Assembly (NCBI GenBank): GCA_029859555.1
Contig: JAOUCV010000061.1
Span: 1-9,567, forward strand
Length of the DNA stretch: 9,567 nucleotides
Direction of reading: 5' to 3'
From: Gammaproteobacteria bacterium
Lineage (GTDB): Bacteria; Pseudomonadota; Gammaproteobacteria; UBA9214
Part shown: piece after piece, positions 6,685 through 9,567 of the stretch
Numbering within the stretch: position 1 is the stretch's first letter
Layout: each line of letters begins with the position of its first letter
Made by a program: the position numbers and the translations under genes
The notes under the pieces: generated by a model
The model's database searches: none
The model's input: only the letters and a program-made list of their open reading frames with translations
What the model was told of the DNA's origin: nothing

Positions 6685-8380
6685 CGCACCTCTGAATATC
6701 GTGCTCTGCTGGCACATGCATCAACCGCAGTACTGTGACCAGATAAGCGGAACCTACCAGTTACCCTGGACCTACCTGCACGCGACCAAGGACTATATTG
6801 ATATGGCTGCGCACCTGGAGGCGGTGCCGGAATCCCGTGCGGTGGTTAATTTTGCACCGGTGCTGCTTGAGCAGTTATCCGACTATGCCGGACAGGTGAA
6901 TGGCTTCCTGTCAGAGAACAAGGGCATCCGTGATCCGTTGCTGGCGGCACTGGCTTGCCCGGTATTACCAAGCAACAAGGAACAGCGCATGGAGCTGGTC
7001 AGTGCCTGCCTGCGCGCCAACGAGCTGCGTTCGATAAAACGCTTTCAAGCCTATCAGCAGCTGGCCGAGATGGCCGGCTGGTTTCGTGAGCATCCGTCCG
7101 GGATGTTGTATGTCAGTGACCAGTTTATAACCGACCTGCTGGTCTGGTATCACCTCGTCTGGATGGGCGAGACCGTGCGCCGCAGTAACAAGCTGGTCAA
7201 GTATTTAATGGAGAAGGGTACAGGCTTTACCTTGCATGACCGTCGCGAGTTGTTAAAACTGATCGGCGAATTGCTCTCCAGTGTGATCGACCGCTACCGC
7301 GTGCTGGCAGAAAAGGGCCAGGTGGAACTCTCCATGACGCCCTATGCACATCCGATTCTGCCACTGTTGCTTGATATAGAAACGGCGCGTGATGCCATGC
7401 CGGATATTTCCATGCCGCAACTGGCGAGTTATCCCGGAGGTGAGGAGCGGGTTGACTGGCATATCCGCGAAGGACTTGCCACCTTTGAACAGTATTTCGG
7501 CTCACGCCCGGCTGGTTGCTGGCCGTCAGAGGGCGGTGTCAGTGCTGCGGCCCTGCACAAACTGGAACAGCATGGCTTCAGCTGGGCTGCCAGTGGTGAG
7601 TCGGTATACCGTCACAGTCAGGCGAATAAAGAAAATAAATTACTCTCCGGCTGCAGCCTGTATCAGGGCTTCACGGTAGATGGCGGCAAGCTGGCCTGTT
7701 TTTTTCGCGATGATGGTCTCTCCGACCTGATCGGTTTTACTTATTCCGACTGGCACGCGGACGATGCGGTGGGCAACCTGATTGATCATCTGGAAAATAT
7801 TGCTGCAAGCAGCCGTGACCAGGAAAAGCCGCTGGTATCGATTATTCTTGACGGGGAAAATGCCTGGGAGCATTTTCCGGAGAATGGCTACTATTTTCTC
7901 AACACTCTCTACAAGCGTCTGTCGGAACATCCCGGGCTCAGGATGACCACCTATAGTGAATACCTGTCAGAGTCTCGCCGCCTGCCGAACATCAAACGAA
8001 TGGTGAGTGGCAGCTGGGTATACGGGACGTTTTCTACCTGGATTGGCGACAAGGATAAAAATCGTGGCTGGGATATGCTGGGAGATGCCAAAAAGGTGTT
8101 TGATGAGATAGTGAAGGAGAACAGCCTTAGCGGTGACCATCTGCTCGCGGCACAACACCAGTTGTCGATCTGCGAGGGCTCTGACTGGTTCTGGTGGTTT
8201 GGCGATTATAACTCTGCCGATACCGTCAGCGACTTTGAACGCCTGTTTCGAATGCACCTCTCGAACCTCTATGCACTCATGAAAAAAGAGCCTCCCGAGT
8301 ACCTGACGGAGGTGTTTGCTCACGGTGGTGGTGATCCGGCGCAGACCGGCGTGATGCGAAAAGGCAAGTTCACCGGATAA
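6674..8380 (+). CDS. Glycoside hydrolase family 57 protein, amylopullulanase-like
   Basis: The 568-residue product shows all five GH57 sequence motifs in order. These are HMHQP (14-18), YAHPILPL (224-231), [10 protein letters not shown] (281-290, with Glu286 as the expected nucleophile), [10 protein letters not shown] (390-399, with Asp393 as the expected acid/base) and [10 protein letters not shown] (501-510). The forms of motifs 3 to 5 are those of the amylopullulanase-like clade rather than the archaeal 4-alpha-glucanotransferase or GH57 branching-enzyme clades. Members act on alpha-1,4 and sometimes alpha-1,6 bonds of alpha-glucans. No signal peptide is present, so it is predicted to be cytoplasmic and to act on glycogen or maltodextrins. 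It overlaps the glgC end by 11 bp and precedes malQ by 16 bp, so the three genes are probably one operon. The exact specificity (amylase, debranching or transferase) cannot be read from sequence alone. Confidence 0.9.
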   Translation: MSADAPLNIVLCWHMHQPQYCDQISGTYQLPWTYLHATKDYIDMAAHLEAVPESRAVVNFAPVLLEQLSDYAGQVNGFLSENKGIRDPLLAALACPVLPSNKEQRMELVSACLRANELRSIKRFQAYQQLAEMAGWFREHPSGMLYVSDQFITDLLVWYHLVWMGETVRRSNKLVKYLMEKGTGFTLHDRRELLKLIGELLSSVIDRYRVLAEKGQVELSMTPYAHPILPLLLDIETARDAMPDISMPQLASYPGGEERVDWHIREGLATFEQYFGSRPAGCWPSEGGVSAAALHKLEQHGFSWAASGESVYRHSQANKENKLLSGCSLYQGFTVDGGKLACFFRDDGLSDLIGFTYSDWHADDAVGNLIDHLENIAASSRDQEKPLVSIILDGENAWEHFPENGYYFLNTLYKRLSEHPGLRMTTYSEYLSESRRLPNIKRMVSGSWVYGTFSTWIGDKDKNRGWDMLGDAKKVFDEIVKENSLSGDHLLAAQHQLSICEGSDWFWWFGDYNSADTVSDFERLFRMHLSNLYALMKKEPPEYLTEVFAHGGGDPAQTGVMRKGKFTG

Positions 8381-8396
8381 CGATTCGCATTCATCG

Positions 8397-9567
8397 GTGC
8401 AAAACCCCCTGACACAGCGCCGCGCCGGCGTGCTGTTACACCCGACATCGCTGCCGGGTGATCGTGAACACGGTGATCTTGGCAGAAACGCCCGCCGTTT
8501 CATCGATTTTCTGCAGTCTGCCGGCTTGAGTGTCTGGCAAATGTTGCCGCTTGGTCCGACACACACGGATGGTTCCCCTTATCAATGTCTTTCGGTGCAT
8601 GCGGGTAACCCGGCGCTAATCAGTCTTCATGACTTGTCGGATGCAGGCTGGTTGCCAGCAACAACAGCCAGTCATTTGCCGCTGCACGCGTGCTTGCAGC
8701 AGGCACGTTCAGGTTTCGAGAAAACCGCATCACCGGCAGACAAGCAAGCGTACGCAGCATTCAAGACAGCACAGTCAGCCTGGCTGGATGACTATGCGTT
8801 TTACCAGGCGATTCGTGCCGCACAGGACGGACAGGCCTGGTATCACTGGCCGGTGGCATTGCGAGATCGTCACCCGGCTGCACTGGTGGATGTCCGTAAT
8901 GTACAGGCGCAAGCGATCGAGCAGGTATATTTTGAGCAGTACCTGTTCTTCAGTCAGTGGTCTGTATTGCGCGACTACGCCCACCAGCATCGGGTTATGT
9001 TATTCGGGGATATCCCTATCTATGTCGCCCATGACAGTGCCGATGTGTGGGCGCATCGGGAGCTGTTCACCATTGACAGTGCCGGCGAGCTTGAGGTGGT
9101 TGCCGGTGTGCCACCGGATTATTTCTCAGCAACGGGACAACGCTGGGGTAACCCGCTGTATCACTGGAATCGCATGGCGCAGCAAGCTTACAGTTGGTGG
9201 CTGGAGCGTTTCACCACCCAGTTCGCGTTATTCGATATTGTGCGTATTGATCATTTCCGGGGTTTTGAAAAGTTCTGGGAAATTCCGGCTCAAGCAGAGA
9301 CCGCTGTTGACGGACGCTGGGTGAAGGGACCGGGCGCTGACTTGTTTGAATGTTTGCAGCAACACTTTGGCGAGCTACCGGTGGTTGCAGAAGATCTCGG
9401 TATTATCACACCTGAAGTGGATGCATTGCGATTGCAGTTTGATTTTCCCGGCATGAAAATCCTGCAGTTCGCCTTTGACGGCGGTGAAGATAATCCCTAT
9501 TTACCGGAAAATCATGAGGCCTTGTCTGTCGTCTACACGGGGACGCATGACAATGACACCACCCTTG
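8397..9567 (+). CDS. malQ: 4-alpha-glucanotransferase MalQ (amylomaltase, GH77), 3' end outside window
   Basis: MalQ moves alpha-1,4 glucan segments between maltodextrins, releasing glucose and making longer chains usable by phosphorylase. The frame is open from GTG 8397 to the window edge (390 codons). It begins MQNPLTQRRAGVLLHPTSLP, the typical opening of the short amylomaltases of about 500 residues, so roughly 110 residues are probably missing. Motifs seen are GLSVWQMLPLGPT and GSPYQCLSVHAGNP near the N-terminus, then GDIPIYVAHDSADVWAH, VAGVPPDYFSATGQRWGNPLY, and the catalytic residues Asp285 (VRIDHFRGF), Glu332 (VVAEDLG) and Asp385 (GTHDND). These sit close to Asp293, Glu340 and Asp395 of the Thermus amylomaltase. 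The only in-frame start before this conserved opening, after a stop at 8352-8354, is GTG 8397; it lacks an evident ribosome binding site and may depend on coupling to the GH57 gene 16 bp upstream. Confidence 0.95.
   Translation, partial: MQNPLTQRRAGVLLHPTSLPGDREHGDLGRNARRFIDFLQSAGLSVWQMLPLGPTHTDGSPYQCLSVHAGNPALISLHDLSDAGWLPATTASHLPLHACLQQARSGFEKTASPADKQAYAAFKTAQSAWLDDYAFYQAIRAAQDGQAWYHWPVALRDRHPAALVDVRNVQAQAIEQVYFEQYLFFSQWSVLRDYAHQHRVMLFGDIPIYVAHDSADVWAHRELFTIDSAGELEVVAGVPPDYFSATGQRWGNPLYHWNRMAQQAYSWWLERFTTQFALFDIVRIDHFRGFEKFWEIPAQAETAVDGRWVKGPGADLFECLQQHFGELPVVAEDLGIITPEVDALRLQFDFPGMKILQFAFDGGEDNPYLPENHEALSVVYTGTHDNDTTL

Noticed and set aside
7967..8566. Minus-strand open frame of 199 codons across the GH57-malQ junction.
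   Set aside because: It is antisense to the conserved GH57 motif 5 and the MalQ N-terminus and has no recognisable motif.
8629..9324. Open plus-strand frame of 231 codons near the right edge.
   Set aside because: It is out of frame with malQ, whose catalytic motifs run through the same bases; its composition (many Arg, Cys, Ser, Trp) is typical of a shadow frame.
1..9567. Searched by eye for CRISPR arrays, tRNAs, insertion sequence ends, toxin-antitoxin or defence genes.
   Set aside because: No regular repeats, transposase motifs or defence-type domains were seen; nearly all of the window is coding for recognisable genes.

Overview
The window reads as part of a chromosome of a motile gammaproteobacterium. 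The evidence is an FlhG/FleN-type ATPase followed immediately by a FliA sigma-28 factor, a complete GlgB and GlgC of proteobacterial type, and dense gene packing. A finer placement, for example among sulfur-oxidising Chromatiales-like lineages, would be inference only. I see no insertion sequence, phage gene, CRISPR array, tRNA or rRNA.

Layout. Positions 1-1620 (+ strand) carry the end of a flagellar regulatory operon: the C-terminal part of flhG, the complete fliA (start overlapping the flhG stop), and a small GYF_2-like, C-terminally membrane-anchored protein of unknown function. Positions 1586-5284 (- strand) carry, in transcription order, glgB (glycogen branching enzyme), a Memo-family protein and an AMMECR1-family protein. 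The last gene overlaps the GYF_2-like gene tail to tail by 35 bp. Positions 5285-5415 are a divergent control region. Positions 5416-9567 (+ strand) carry glgC (ADP-glucose pyrophosphorylase), a GH57 glycosidase of the amylopullulanase-like type, and malQ (4-alpha-glucanotransferase), which runs off the right edge.

How the genes fit together. GlgC makes ADP-glucose. GlgB puts alpha-1,6 branches on the growing glucan. The GH57 enzyme and MalQ would trim and rearrange alpha-glucans or maltodextrins. Glycogen synthase (glgA) and phosphorylase are not in the window and probably lie beyond malQ or elsewhere. Memo and AMMECR1 are components B and A of the poorly understood AmmeMemoRadiSam system, found here directly downstream of glgB on the same strand. 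The third partner, a radical SAM enzyme, is not in the window. This linkage is the best candidate for an incompletely described system here. All genes seen look intact except the two cut by the window edges.
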